Part shown: positions 8,615 through 16,667 of the stretch, one piece after another
Position numbering within the stretch: position 1 is the stretch's first letter
Layout: every line of letters starts with the position of its first letter
Source: Hydrogenedens sp964549105
GTDB lineage: Bacteria; Hydrogenedentota; Hydrogenedentia; Hydrogenedentales; Hydrogenedentaceae
NCBI GenBank assembly: GCA_964549105.1
Contig: CAZJTZ010000035.1
Coordinates: forward strand, 1-29,274
Length of the DNA stretch: 29,274 bases
Direction of reading: 5' to 3'
Program-made: the position numbers and the translations under genes
Notes under the pieces: model-generated
What the model was told of the DNA's origin: nothing
Databases searched by the model: none
What the model saw: the letters and a program-made list of their open reading frames with translations, nothing else

Positions 8615-9280
8615 ATGGAGAAAAATCCCTCAGATGAATTAGAGATATGCGAAATCTTCTATAGCATTCAGGGAGAATCTACCTGGTCAGGTTATCCCAT
8701 GATTTTTATTCGTCTATCCCGCTGTAATCTGGATTGCTCCTGGTGCGATACAAAATATGCCCGTGAACCCGGAACAGTCTTTTCCTTTGAAAATATTTTC
8801 AAAGTTATTTCTCAATACAAGTGTAAAATTGTTGAACTAACAGGGGGTGAGCCGCTACTTCAGGAGGGCTCAATTCCACTAATAAAAAAACTGTTAGAAA
8901 ACGGTTATACCGTTCTTTTAGAAACCAACGGTTCCTGCCCGCTAAAAAAAGTCCCCCCAAATATAATCAAAGTTATGGATATTAAATGCCCCAGCAGTGG
9001 AATGCAAGACAAAATGTTATGGGATAACTTGAACTATCTGAACCCATTTTTAGACGAAATCAAATTTGTTATTGCAGACCGCACGGACTATGATTATGCC
9101 GTGCAAATATTACATAAATACGAACTACAAAAGCGATGTCGGGCTGTCTTATTCTCGCCCATTTTGGGACGCATGCCTTTACAAGAATTATCGCACTGGA
9201 TTTTACAGGATGGACTCCCCGTTCGATTGCAAATTCAGCAACATAGAATTATCTGGGGTGAGAATACAAGAGGTGTTTAA
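8615..9280 (+). CDS. queE: 7-carboxy-7-deazaguanine synthase (radical SAM)
   Basis: 221 aa, the usual QueE length. The N-terminus EIFYSIQGES is diagnostic for the family. The radical-SAM cluster motif is C37-x3-C41-x2-C44 (CNLDCSWC), followed by DTKYA. The SAM-binding TGGEP is at 76-80, and VLLETNGS and MDIKCPSSG are further QueE elements. The enzyme converts 6-carboxy-tetrahydropterin to 7-carboxy-7-deazaguanine, on the way to preQ0 and queuosine. AAGGA lies 7 bases before the ATG. No queC, queD or queF is in the window, so the rest of the pathway must be elsewhere. It sits between two secreted glycosidase-like genes with short gaps (23 and 34 bases). Confidence 0.92.
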   Translation: MEKNPSDELEICEIFYSIQGESTWSGYPMIFIRLSRCNLDCSWCDTKYAREPGTVFSFENIFKVISQYKCKIVELTGGEPLLQEGSIPLIKKLLENGYTVLLETNGSCPLKKVPPNIIKVMDIKCPSSGMQDKMLWDNLNYLNPFLDEIKFVIADRTDYDYAVQILHKYELQKRCRAVLFSPILGRMPLQELSHWILQDGLPVRLQIQQHRIIWGENTRGV

Positions 9281-9314
9281 AATGTTTAGATTTATAAAAT
9301 GGAGTTAAAAGCGT

Positions 9315-12300
9315 ATGAAAATGAGAATGTTAGCAATTGGTTTATTTTCTGCCTCATGGTTATTTTTACTTCAACCCTTTATCTTTGGAGAAGAAAGTCC
9401 AACACCTGAATCCATTCCCCCAAAACTACTGTGGGAAGTTGGAACGCAGGACAACAAATGTTTAGAGTTTGCCCTGGCTCCAACAAATTATGACAATTAT
9501 GGAGAAGACCCTTATTTTATGGTCGGACAATCCAGTCCCGCAGAAGATTGGTGTTATATTCACCCAGGTCCTAAAGACCCATGGGCACAGGATATACCTC
9601 ATATCTTTACCATCGTATTCTTCCTTAAATCATTAGATACGGGAAAAGATTCTTTATTGAACTTATATCTATTAGAATTTAATAAACAATATCCACCCAA
9701 TTTGACGGTTTATGTTAATGGGGTAAACTTTCCCGTTAGACTACCTCCGGGAAATGGAACGGACGAGTTTTTACTCACCTTTGACGGTTCGTTCCCTAAT
9801 AGCAAGAAAATTTCCTTGCCTTTCCCATCTTCTTTTCTTCGATTAGGCGAAAATGTAATCCAATTCACCATTTCCAGCGGAAGTTGGTTCATCTATGATA
9901 CCGTGCAACTTTATACACAAGAAAAAACAGAATTGGAAGCCCCCCAAAAAACAGTTTTACGAATCAGTAAACCTGCCCCCCTGTCTCTGGTCAAATTATC
10001 CCAGGAAAAAGAGTTGCGGACAATAAAAATACCTGTGCGTTGCTATGGAGAACCATTTCAAGGGAAACTTTCCATCACAGGAAACGAGGCTATGGATGTA
10101 AACCTCAATATTGGCTGGAATGACATTTATTATGAAATACAAGAAGTGCCACAGGATACCTTCGCCTCTATTGAAATAAAAAAGGAGGATAAAACTGTAT
10201 CCACACGCGATTTTGTTATTTCTCCTGCAAAAGCAATGACAATCTATCTTATCCCACATTCCCACAACGATATTGGATATACAAATGTTCAAACAGAGGT
10301 AGAAAAAACACAGCATCAAAACATTGCAAAAGCATTAGACCTCATTGAGCAGACAAAGGATTACCCACCCGAAGCACAATTCCATTGGTCCGCAGAAATT
10401 TTATGGGCTGTTAAAAGTTTCTGGAATAAAGCGGATGACAACACAAAGCAAAGAATTAAGAAAGCCGTTGAAGAAGGTAAGCTTGAATTACCTGCACTGT
10501 TTACCAATCCATTAACAGGATTAGCCAATGGTGAAGAACTAACACATCTACTTGACGAAGCAAAAAATCTTTCCAGAGAACTTAATACAAATATTGACAC
10601 CGCATTAATTACTGATATACCGGGTTATACCTGGGGACTTATTCCTGTATTGGCACAGGCAGGAATCAAATATTTTTCACTCGGACCCAATTTAGATTTC
10701 CGCATTGGAAATTTTTTGAATGTCTGGGGAGATAAACCGTTTTACTGGGCATCTCCCTGCGGAAAATATAAAGTTCTTACCTGGATAGGATTAACAGGCT
10801 ACGCATGGTTCTTCTGCGGAACAGATTGTATCCCAACACAAACCAAAACATACCTTGCTAAACTTGTCGAGAGAAATTACCCTTATGACATAACTATTTC
10901 CAGATATAGCATTGCAACTGATAACGGTCCCCCCGATGAAAAACTTCCCGAATTCATAAAACAATGGAATCAAGAATATAAAACACCTAAATTCATAATA
11001 AGCACAGCAAGAGAAGCACTCAAAACCTTTGAAGAAAAATATGGGGAAGAATTACCTACCTATGCAGGCGAAATTACACCTTACTGGGAAGACGGCTCTG
11101 CCTCTTCTGCACGGGAAACTGCACTGAATCGTGATACTGCGAGAAAATTAATGAGTTTAGAAACTCTGTTTGCACTATGGCTACCCGAAAAATATCCTGC
11201 TCAACAATTTGCTGAAGCATGGGAGAATGTAGTCCTTTATGATGAGCATACCTGGGGCGCATATAACAGTATCACGGAGCCGGACATTCCTTTTGTAAAA
11301 GAACAATGGGCAATAAAGCAATCTTTCGCAATAAATGCAGCAAATATTGCCAATGAACTACTTAATACTTTTACCGAAAACTTTAAATCCAATGAAGATA
11401 CTGTATCTCAAATATTGATATTTAACCCCTTGCCTTTTGCAAAAACCGAAATTGTTACTATACCTGCGGATTGGAAACGGAAAGGCGACAAAATCATCAA
11501 AGACGGAACACCTGTCCCATCACAAAGACTAAAATCCAACGAACTTGCCTTTATTGCAAGAGATATCCCTGCATGTGGTTATGCAGTTTTTACAGTGGAA
11601 GAAGGCGACCCTGAACCACTCCAAGACCCTGTAAGTATCAATGAAAATACACTACAGAATTCACACCTCGAAATTGCCATAGAACCAGAAACAGGAACGA
11701 TTAAGTCTCTAAAAAGGAAATCCGATGGAAAAGAATTTATTAAAGAAGACGGTATTTATAAAACAAATGAATATCTGTATACAGAAGGAAGAAGTCCCGA
11801 AAACTTAAAAAGAGTTAGTAATGTTCAGATAACTGTAAAGGAGAATGGACCCCTTGTAGGCAGTATAAATATCCTTTTCCAATCTGCTCCGGGTGCAAAA
11901 GAGATACAAAGCGAGATAATCCTTTATGCAGATTCAGATTTCATTGAAATAGCAAATTCAATAGATAAGGAAGATATCCGTACGCCTGAAGCAGTTCACT
12001 ATTCATTTGCTTTCAACATCCAGAATCCTGAAATACGCTATCAAACACCGTTTGCGGCTATCCATCTACCTGAACAACAGTTACCAGGCTCCTGTAAAAA
12101 TTATCTGACAGTCCGAGACTGGGTTGATATAAGTAATAACGAGATGGGAATCTCTCTCATTACACCTGACGCACCAATGGTTGAAATAGGCAAAATTACA
12201 GTAGACCCCAAAGTTGTAGGATGGAAAAAAGCCATACTATTAGAACCCACTGTGTTTTCTTATGTAATGAATAATTACTGGGAAACCAATTTCAAGGTTT

Positions 12301-12686
12301 CTCAGGATGGACTCCACAAGTTCCGATATTACTTAGTGCCGCACGAAAAATGCAATCTTCAAAATCTGGATATAATTTCAAAACAACTTACATCTAAACT
12401 GGTTGCTATCCCAATTGTGAACGCCCCTAAATTACCTGCAAACCCAGTTCAGGTTTCACCAGGTTGGGTCGTATATCATTTGAAATACATTCCAGAAGAA
12501 ATGACATATCTACTTCGACTATTCAATCCTACATCAGAAAAAGTTCAAGTAGACATAAAAACACCTGCTAATTACACATTACAACTGCTTCCCACGGAAT
12601 TAAGCAAAACGGCAAATGAGCCTGTTTCTAAATTCACAGGCACATTAGAACCCTGGGAGTTTACTACACTCACATTGAAAAAATAG
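9315..12686 (+). CDS. secreted GH38 alpha-mannosidase
   Basis: 1123 aa with a signal peptide (about 1-25). Residues of about 26-300 form an accessory region rich in beta strands. The GH38 catalytic domain starts at LIPHSHNDIGY, where H317 and D319 correspond to zinc ligands. The probable nucleophile is D434 in LITDIPGYTWG, and a further His (H645) lies in DEHTWGAYN. The C-terminal half is a large beta-rich mannosidase domain, with a short beta domain ending at 1123. The retaining enzyme should release alpha-mannosyl residues from glycans outside the cytoplasm. GGAG lies 10 bases before the first ATG; a second in-frame ATG at 9321 would change the protein by only two residues. It is last in the run that includes the GH99-like gene. 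Confidence 0.88.
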   Translation: MKMRMLAIGLFSASWLFLLQPFIFGEESPTPESIPPKLLWEVGTQDNKCLEFALAPTNYDNYGEDPYFMVGQSSPAEDWCYIHPGPKDPWAQDIPHIFTIVFFLKSLDTGKDSLLNLYLLEFNKQYPPNLTVYVNGVNFPVRLPPGNGTDEFLLTFDGSFPNSKKISLPFPSSFLRLGENVIQFTISSGSWFIYDTVQLYTQEKTELEAPQKTVLRISKPAPLSLVKLSQEKELRTIKIPVRCYGEPFQGKLSITGNEAMDVNLNIGWNDIYYEIQEVPQDTFASIEIKKEDKTVSTRDFVISPAKAMTIYLIPHSHNDIGYTNVQTEVEKTQHQNIAKALDLIEQTKDYPPEAQFHWSAEILWAVKSFWNKADDNTKQRIKKAVEEGKLELPALFTNPLTGLANGEELTHLLDEAKNLSRELNTNIDTALITDIPGYTWGLIPVLAQAGIKYFSLGPNLDFRIGNFLNVWGDKPFYWASPCGKYKVLTWIGLTGYAWFFCGTDCIPTQTKTYLAKLVERNYPYDITISRYSIATDNGPPDEKLPEFIKQWNQEYKTPKFIISTAREALKTFEEKYGEELPTYAGEITPYWEDGSASSARETALNRDTARKLMSLETLFALWLPEKYPAQQFAEAWENVVLYDEHTWGAYNSITEPDIPFVKEQWAIKQSFAINAANIANELLNTFTENFKSNEDTVSQILIFNPLPFAKTEIVTIPADWKRKGDKIIKDGTPVPSQRLKSNELAFIARDIPACGYAVFTVEEGDPEPLQDPVSINENTLQNSHLEIAIEPETGTIKSLKRKSDGKEFIKEDGIYKTNEYLYTEGRSPENLKRVSNVQITVKENGPLVGSINILFQSAPGAKEIQSEIILYADSDFIEIANSIDKEDIRTPEAVHYSFAFNIQNPEIRYQTPFAAIHLPEQQLPGSCKNYLTVRDWVDISNNEMGISLITPDAPMVEIGKITVDPKVVGWKKAILLEPTVFSYVMNNYWETNFKVSQDGLHKFRYYLVPHEKCNLQNLDIISKQLTSKLVAIPIVNAPKLPANPVQVSPGWVVYHLKYIPEEMTYLLRLFNPTSEKVQVDIKTPANYTLQLLPTELSKTANEPVSKFTGTLEPWEFTTLTLKK

Positions 12687-12717
12687 CCACCTTTATTAAA
12701 AGGACATTAGTGCTTAA

Positions 12718-12746
12718 GATGGGGATTTTTCCCATTCCTATTTTTT
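12718..12746 (+). terminator. candidate intrinsic terminator after the mannosidase gene
   Basis: ATGGG (12719-12723) and CCCAT (12731-12735) form a five-base-pair stem with a seven-base loop, followed by a run of six T (12741-12746). It lies in the 51-base gap between convergent genes and runs into the end of the aldo/keto reductase gene. The stem is short, so this is only a candidate. Confidence 0.4.
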
Positions 12747-13847
12747 CAATCGTTTGAAATCTTCACATAACTGGTCGAACCGTTCAAGAATGGGCAGATG
12801 TTGAGTGCATGCATCTTCACAACTTCGGCACTGTGTGCAGTTATCAACAATACTTTGAATATCGTTCATCCACCAATGTTCTTTTAACCGTTTTACACCT
12901 GCTTCTGGACCGAACAATATGCGATAGTTATATGCGTCCATAAGCCGCACAATAGGTATTTCCGCAGGGCAATCCGAGCAGTATCCGCACTGGGTGCAAA
13001 GGTCTTTTTGAACCTCTGTTATTTGCTTTTGTAGTGCCTCAATCTCAGCCAAATCCATCGCTTGAAAGCGATTAACACTATCTACCGCAGTTTCAACATC
13101 ATTCACATTTCGACACCCAACCAGTGCCACTGTAATCTCCGGTAAAGACAAATTGAACCGAATAGCCGAATCAATAATGCTCTTATCCCCCTCACGCATC
13201 AAGAATGAAAACTTACCCGGATTTTGAGGAATAATTCCACCGCCTAATGTGTTCATGGTCGCTACTCCCATGCCGCGTTTTGCTGCCTCTACCGCTCCGG
13301 GGTATCGCAATTGAAAATTAATAGCATTCAAGCCAATCAGTATACCTTCAAACAGTCCTTCCCCCTGGTCCAACATCTCTGCTATTTTTCCATGTTCTAA
13401 ATGTGTTGAAACGCATATATGCTTTATCAGTCCTTCTTCTTTCAATTGACGAAAGCCATCCAGCGCTCCCCCTTTCTTCCGTTTGGGTAAATCGTCTGGC
13501 TGCATAATACACCATACATAATAAAAATCCAGATAATCCAGACCCATTCTATCTAAACTTCGTAGACATTCCTCACGCACCTCTTTTGCGTTATCTGCCG
13601 TCGTTTTCGAGCAAACATAGAAACTATTGCGTGGTTTCTTCATTTGTTTAAAAGCACAACCATAAATCACCTCACTCTGGTCATCGCAATACTTAGGTGC
13701 TGTGTCAAAGAAATTTATTCCTAATTCATAAGCACGAATAACAGCTTCTGCCATCTTCTCCGTCTTATGCGGCTCCTCAAACCGCATACCCCCAAAACCT
13801 AAACGCGAAACTTTTAAACCTGTCTGCCCATATTCTTTGTATAACAT
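12738..13847 (-). CDS. aldo/keto reductase with C-terminal 2[4Fe-4S] ferredoxin domain
   Basis: 369 aa. The AKR barrel covers about 1-265, with the start LKVSRLGFGGMRF and the residues D48 and Y53 (NFFDTAPKY) and K81 of the usual catalytic tetrad. The fourth position, normally His in a DYYLLH-like strand, reads DFYYVW here, so Trp112 replaces it. The C-terminus carries two cluster motifs: C284-x2-C287-x2-C290-x2-C293-P, and C337-x2-C340-x2-C343-x3-C347. Such fusions are probably redox enzymes that take electrons from ferredoxin-like partners; the substrate is unknown. The ATG at 13847 is chosen over an in-frame TTG at 13850 because AGGAGG (13853-13858) is 5 bases from the ATG but only 2 from the TTG. 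Confidence 0.88.
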   Translation of the reverse strand: MLYKEYGQTGLKVSRLGFGGMRFEEPHKTEKMAEAVIRAYELGINFFDTAPKYCDDQSEVIYGCAFKQMKKPRNSFYVCSKTTADNAKEVREECLRSLDRMGLDYLDFYYVWCIMQPDDLPKRKKGGALDGFRQLKEEGLIKHICVSTHLEHGKIAEMLDQGEGLFEGILIGLNAINFQLRYPGAVEAAKRGMGVATMNTLGGGIIPQNPGKFSFLMREGDKSIIDSAIRFNLSLPEITVALVGCRNVNDVETAVDSVNRFQAMDLAEIEALQKQITEVQKDLCTQCGYCSDCPAEIPIVRLMDAYNYRILFGPEAGVKRLKEHWWMNDIQSIVDNCTQCRSCEDACTQHLPILERFDQLCEDFKRLKK

Positions 13848-13884
13848 CAAAACCTCCTGTAAATTAAATTTGCTAATTAATTGT

Positions 13885-15321
13885 TTACTCTTCCTTTTTC
13901 CTCTGTTGCATACCGCTCATAAGGGATATCAACATTCCTATAAGAATAAAGTCTAATATATACTTCCACCATTCATTGACTTTTATCAATTTTTCATAAC
14001 ATCCACATCCCTTATTTTCATCTTCTCCGCCAACAGAAGCTTCTCCTTCATTTTGCTCCTCTCCTACCCTTACCAGTTCCTGTCCTTCTCCTTCTTTATC
14101 AACCTGCCCATCCCCTTCTCCTTTTTCTACTTGTCCTTCTTCTTCTACCTCTCCTTCTGCCTTTGCTTTCTCTTCCCCTTCTTTTTGTAACTGGACTATA
14201 TTTTCAACAGAGACCTGTCCTTCTCTTATCATATTAGATATTGAGTCTTCTTGCCATTGCAAATATGGATAACTTAATTCCTCTGCTATTCTCCATACAT
14301 TCTTAAAATCCCAGCCGACAAAGGTAGCCTGCCGTGTCATCTCGGTTGTAGTTTTTCCTTCTCCTACTACGGAACTATCCTGTTCCGATGCCTCTATATC
14401 CCAATAACTACTGGACACCTTACCTCTATTACCGCCAGTTAGACCGCCTGTATACTTGCCATTTCCTATCATCAAGCCTGCGCTATAACAATGCTCTATC
14501 GTAGCATCATTCCAACTTACCAGTCCACCGGACCCTCCTCTTGTCAACACCGAACTCGTGGTATAACAATTACTCAATGTGCCTGCATAATTCCAACCTA
14601 CTAATCCTCCTACAAGAGTCCCTCCCGTCACTGAACCCGTGCTATAACTCTGCGTTATCGTGCCTCCATTATTACCTACCAAACCGCCAACATTCCATTC
14701 TCCTTCAACCGAACATATACTATAACATCTATTTATCATACCTAAATTCCGGCCTACCAGACCGCCAGTTTGCCCTCTCGCCGACACCGAACCTGTGCTA
14801 TAACAATTACTCACCGTGCCATAATTATTAGTACCGACCAAACCACCCACATAACTCTCACCTACAATATAGCAATTCTCTATCCCTAAATTACAAATCT
14901 CACTCCCTTCTCCTATAAAGCCAAATAAACCTACCTCCATTGCCCCAAGACGATTGATATATAAATTTGTTATCTTATACCCATTACCATTAAATTTGCC
15001 TGTAAAGGGAACAATAAGAAACGCCCCAATTGGCTTGAAACCTTCCCAGATATTATAATTTACCATACCAGTATCATAGGGGAGAGATACTGCCCTGACA
15101 TTCCAATTTATCGTGTCACTTGCATCTATATCCTGTGTCAATACATATTCTCCATTCAGTGGATAGTCCGGGTGGTTTCCAATATTCTGTAATTCCTCTA
15201 TACTGCTTATGGTTATTACCGCGAAACCTGAGCTAGAAATTAATATCAAAGATAAAAGTAAAAGCAGGAAAGAAGAACAGGAAACAAGGCTATGGCTAAA
15301 AAACCTGCTGGTTTTCTCCAT
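13885..15321 (-). CDS. secreted GLUG-repeat protein with Glu/Gly-rich stalk and C-terminal membrane anchor
   Basis: 478 aa. A signal segment (about 10-34) is followed by a domain (about 36-150) with the phrase FNGNGYKITNLYI that precedes GLUG repeats in many surface proteins. About six GLUG-type repeats (157-310) follow, of the pattern GGLVGxN..G.I..CYSTGSV, then a repeat-free YWDIE to WQ block. Residues 367-435 are a low-complexity Glu/Gly/Val/Lys stalk. The end has GCGCY (438-442), one hydrophobic helix (453-470) and the basic/acidic tail RKKEE. This suggests export and anchoring with the repeats displayed outside. GGAG lies 7 bases before the ATG. GLUG proteins are linked to adhesion or surface roles, but no enzymatic role is visible. 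Confidence 0.85.
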   Translation of the reverse strand: MEKTSRFFSHSLVSCSSFLLLLLSLILISSSGFAVITISSIEELQNIGNHPDYPLNGEYVLTQDIDASDTINWNVRAVSLPYDTGMVNYNIWEGFKPIGAFLIVPFTGKFNGNGYKITNLYINRLGAMEVGLFGFIGEGSEICNLGIENCYIVGESYVGGLVGTNNYGTVSNCYSTGSVSARGQTGGLVGRNLGMINRCYSICSVEGEWNVGGLVGNNGGTITQSYSTGSVTGGTLVGGLVGWNYAGTLSNCYTTSSVLTRGGSGGLVSWNDATIEHCYSAGLMIGNGKYTGGLTGGNRGKVSSSYWDIEASEQDSSVVGEGKTTTEMTRQATFVGWDFKNVWRIAEELSYPYLQWQEDSISNMIREGQVSVENIVQLQKEGEEKAKAEGEVEEEGQVEKGEGDGQVDKEGEGQELVRVGEEQNEGEASVGGEDENKGCGCYEKLIKVNEWWKYILDFILIGMLISLMSGMQQRKKEE

Positions 15322-15755
15322 TTTCTATCTCCATGTTTTTACTATATATGTTCTGTTTTTACTAACTTCTAAATTCTTTTAATAATCCTTTCCTGAATAT
15401 AATATAACTCTTAATGTATTTAAATTCAAGCATTTTTTATAAAATATTCAAAATTTCTTAACCAGAACATTACTTATAAACACTAAAATCTTTAACTTAA
15501 TTTCAAATCATTAAACGAATTTAAACCTATAAAAAGAGTCATTTTTAACTTTTTGTCTTTTCCTTCTCGCCAATTTCAATTCTACACAGGCTTCTTGCTT
15601 TGTTTGCCTCCATATCTTCGTAAAAGTAAGAAGGAACAATCCTAATAACATAATCTATAAATAAAAAATTTAGATAGTTATTTATTATATAATTACTATA
15701 TCTTTCTTATGAGAATAAAATTCTATTTCTGTTAGAAACGAAGAAGGATTTTTTT
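15322..15755. other. AT-rich divergent intergenic region
   Basis: A 434-base gap between the divergent GLUG and DUF6599 genes. Apart from the candidate minus-strand promoter, it contains TATAAT at 15688-15693 on the plus strand, without a recognisable -35, and the DUF6599 ribosome-binding site AAGGA at 15744-15748. I see no RNA gene, repeat or further reading frame of substance. Confidence 0.6.
15401..15429 (-). promoter_or_regulatory. candidate sigma70-type promoter for the GLUG gene
   Basis: On the minus strand, TTGAAT (15424-15429) is followed after exactly 17 bases by TATATT (15401-15406), about 80 bases upstream of the GLUG start codon. Matches to consensus are 4/6 and 5/6. The region is very AT-rich, so a chance match is possible. 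Confidence 0.4.
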
Positions 15756-16667
15756 ATGTTACATTTTTTAATTGCATTACTACTTTGTGGTGTTGGAAAT
15801 GCTGCAGACGAAAATCTCACAATAGAAAAAATACCCGACACGATTGGAACATGGGTGAGGGAACAAGAAGTCCAGGAATTTAATCCTGACAATCTATATA
15901 ACTATATTGACGGTGATGCAGACCGATACATGCCTTACCATTTTCAAAAGTTGATAGTCGTATTCTACAAAGACAAGGATTCACCGGAGAAAACAATCGA
16001 GGTGCAAATCTACCAGATGGCTACTTTATTAGACGCTTTTGGTATTTATTCTGTTCACCGAGACCGTAATAAGGACATTTTCTCCTGTGGGACAGATGGC
16101 TTTATTGGCGAAAATCAAGCAATGTTCTATCAAGCACAATATTTTATAAAACTACTAACAGACAAAAATAAAGACACGAAAACAGACCTCGAAATCATTG
16201 GCAAATCACTTTCATCTATATTGCCGAAAACCACTGGAGTTATTAGGGAGATAAAATGCCTGGACCTGCCGACTAAAATCCCCCGTTCTGAAAACTATTT
16301 AGCCAAAGATGTCCTTGCCCAATCCTTCTTCCCACGCGGTTTTACTTCCTTATATAAAACGGCTACAGGTTCCGCAACAGGATTTATTGTTGTGTTTGAT
16401 GACAACACAAAAGCACAAAAAGGATGGGAAGAGTATAAAAACTATTTAGACGGAATCAGTGCAGAATACCAAATAGCCCAGAACGAGATTCGAATAACTG
16501 CTCCTAATTCTGAAATTGCTGTTGCCTCACTGAAAGACACCTATATCGTTGGCGTCTGGATGCCCAACGGCAACTTACCTGAATTAGAAAAAATCCACTC
16601 CCAAATCCAGACCTGCATTGAAACCAAAGCATTTACCAAATCCCAAAAAAACAAAATAATACTCTAA
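15756..16667 (+). CDS. DUF6599 family exported protein
   Basis: 303 aa with a short signal peptide (MLHFLIALLLCGVGNAAD, cleavage near 17). The N-terminal part has the family signature NLYNYIDGDADRYMPYHF, then VQIYQMATLLDAFGIYSVHR, which match the DUF6599 family (typical form: ENLYxYINGxAExYL, then MxxxxxAFGIY). The function of the family is unknown. AAGGA lies 7 bases before the ATG. The stop codon is directly followed by the ATG of the SGNH/TPR gene with no gap, so the two are probably translated as a coupled pair. Confidence 0.78.
   Translation: MLHFLIALLLCGVGNAADENLTIEKIPDTIGTWVREQEVQEFNPDNLYNYIDGDADRYMPYHFQKLIVVFYKDKDSPEKTIEVQIYQMATLLDAFGIYSVHRDRNKDIFSCGTDGFIGENQAMFYQAQYFIKLLTDKNKDTKTDLEIIGKSLSSILPKTTGVIREIKCLDLPTKIPRSENYLAKDVLAQSFFPRGFTSLYKTATGSATGFIVVFDDNTKAQKGWEEYKNYLDGISAEYQIAQNEIRITAPNSEIAVASLKDTYIVGVWMPNGNLPELEKIHSQIQTCIETKAFTKSQKNKIIL

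Noticed and set aside
14541..14831. Plus-strand frame opposite the GLUG gene
   Set aside because: Its repetitive product is the antisense reading of the GLUG repeats, and it has no ribosome-binding site.
14400..14860. Repeated sequence that might suggest a CRISPR or tandem DNA array
   Set aside because: The repeats are imperfect and keep the GLUG protein frame; there are no identical repeats with unique spacers.
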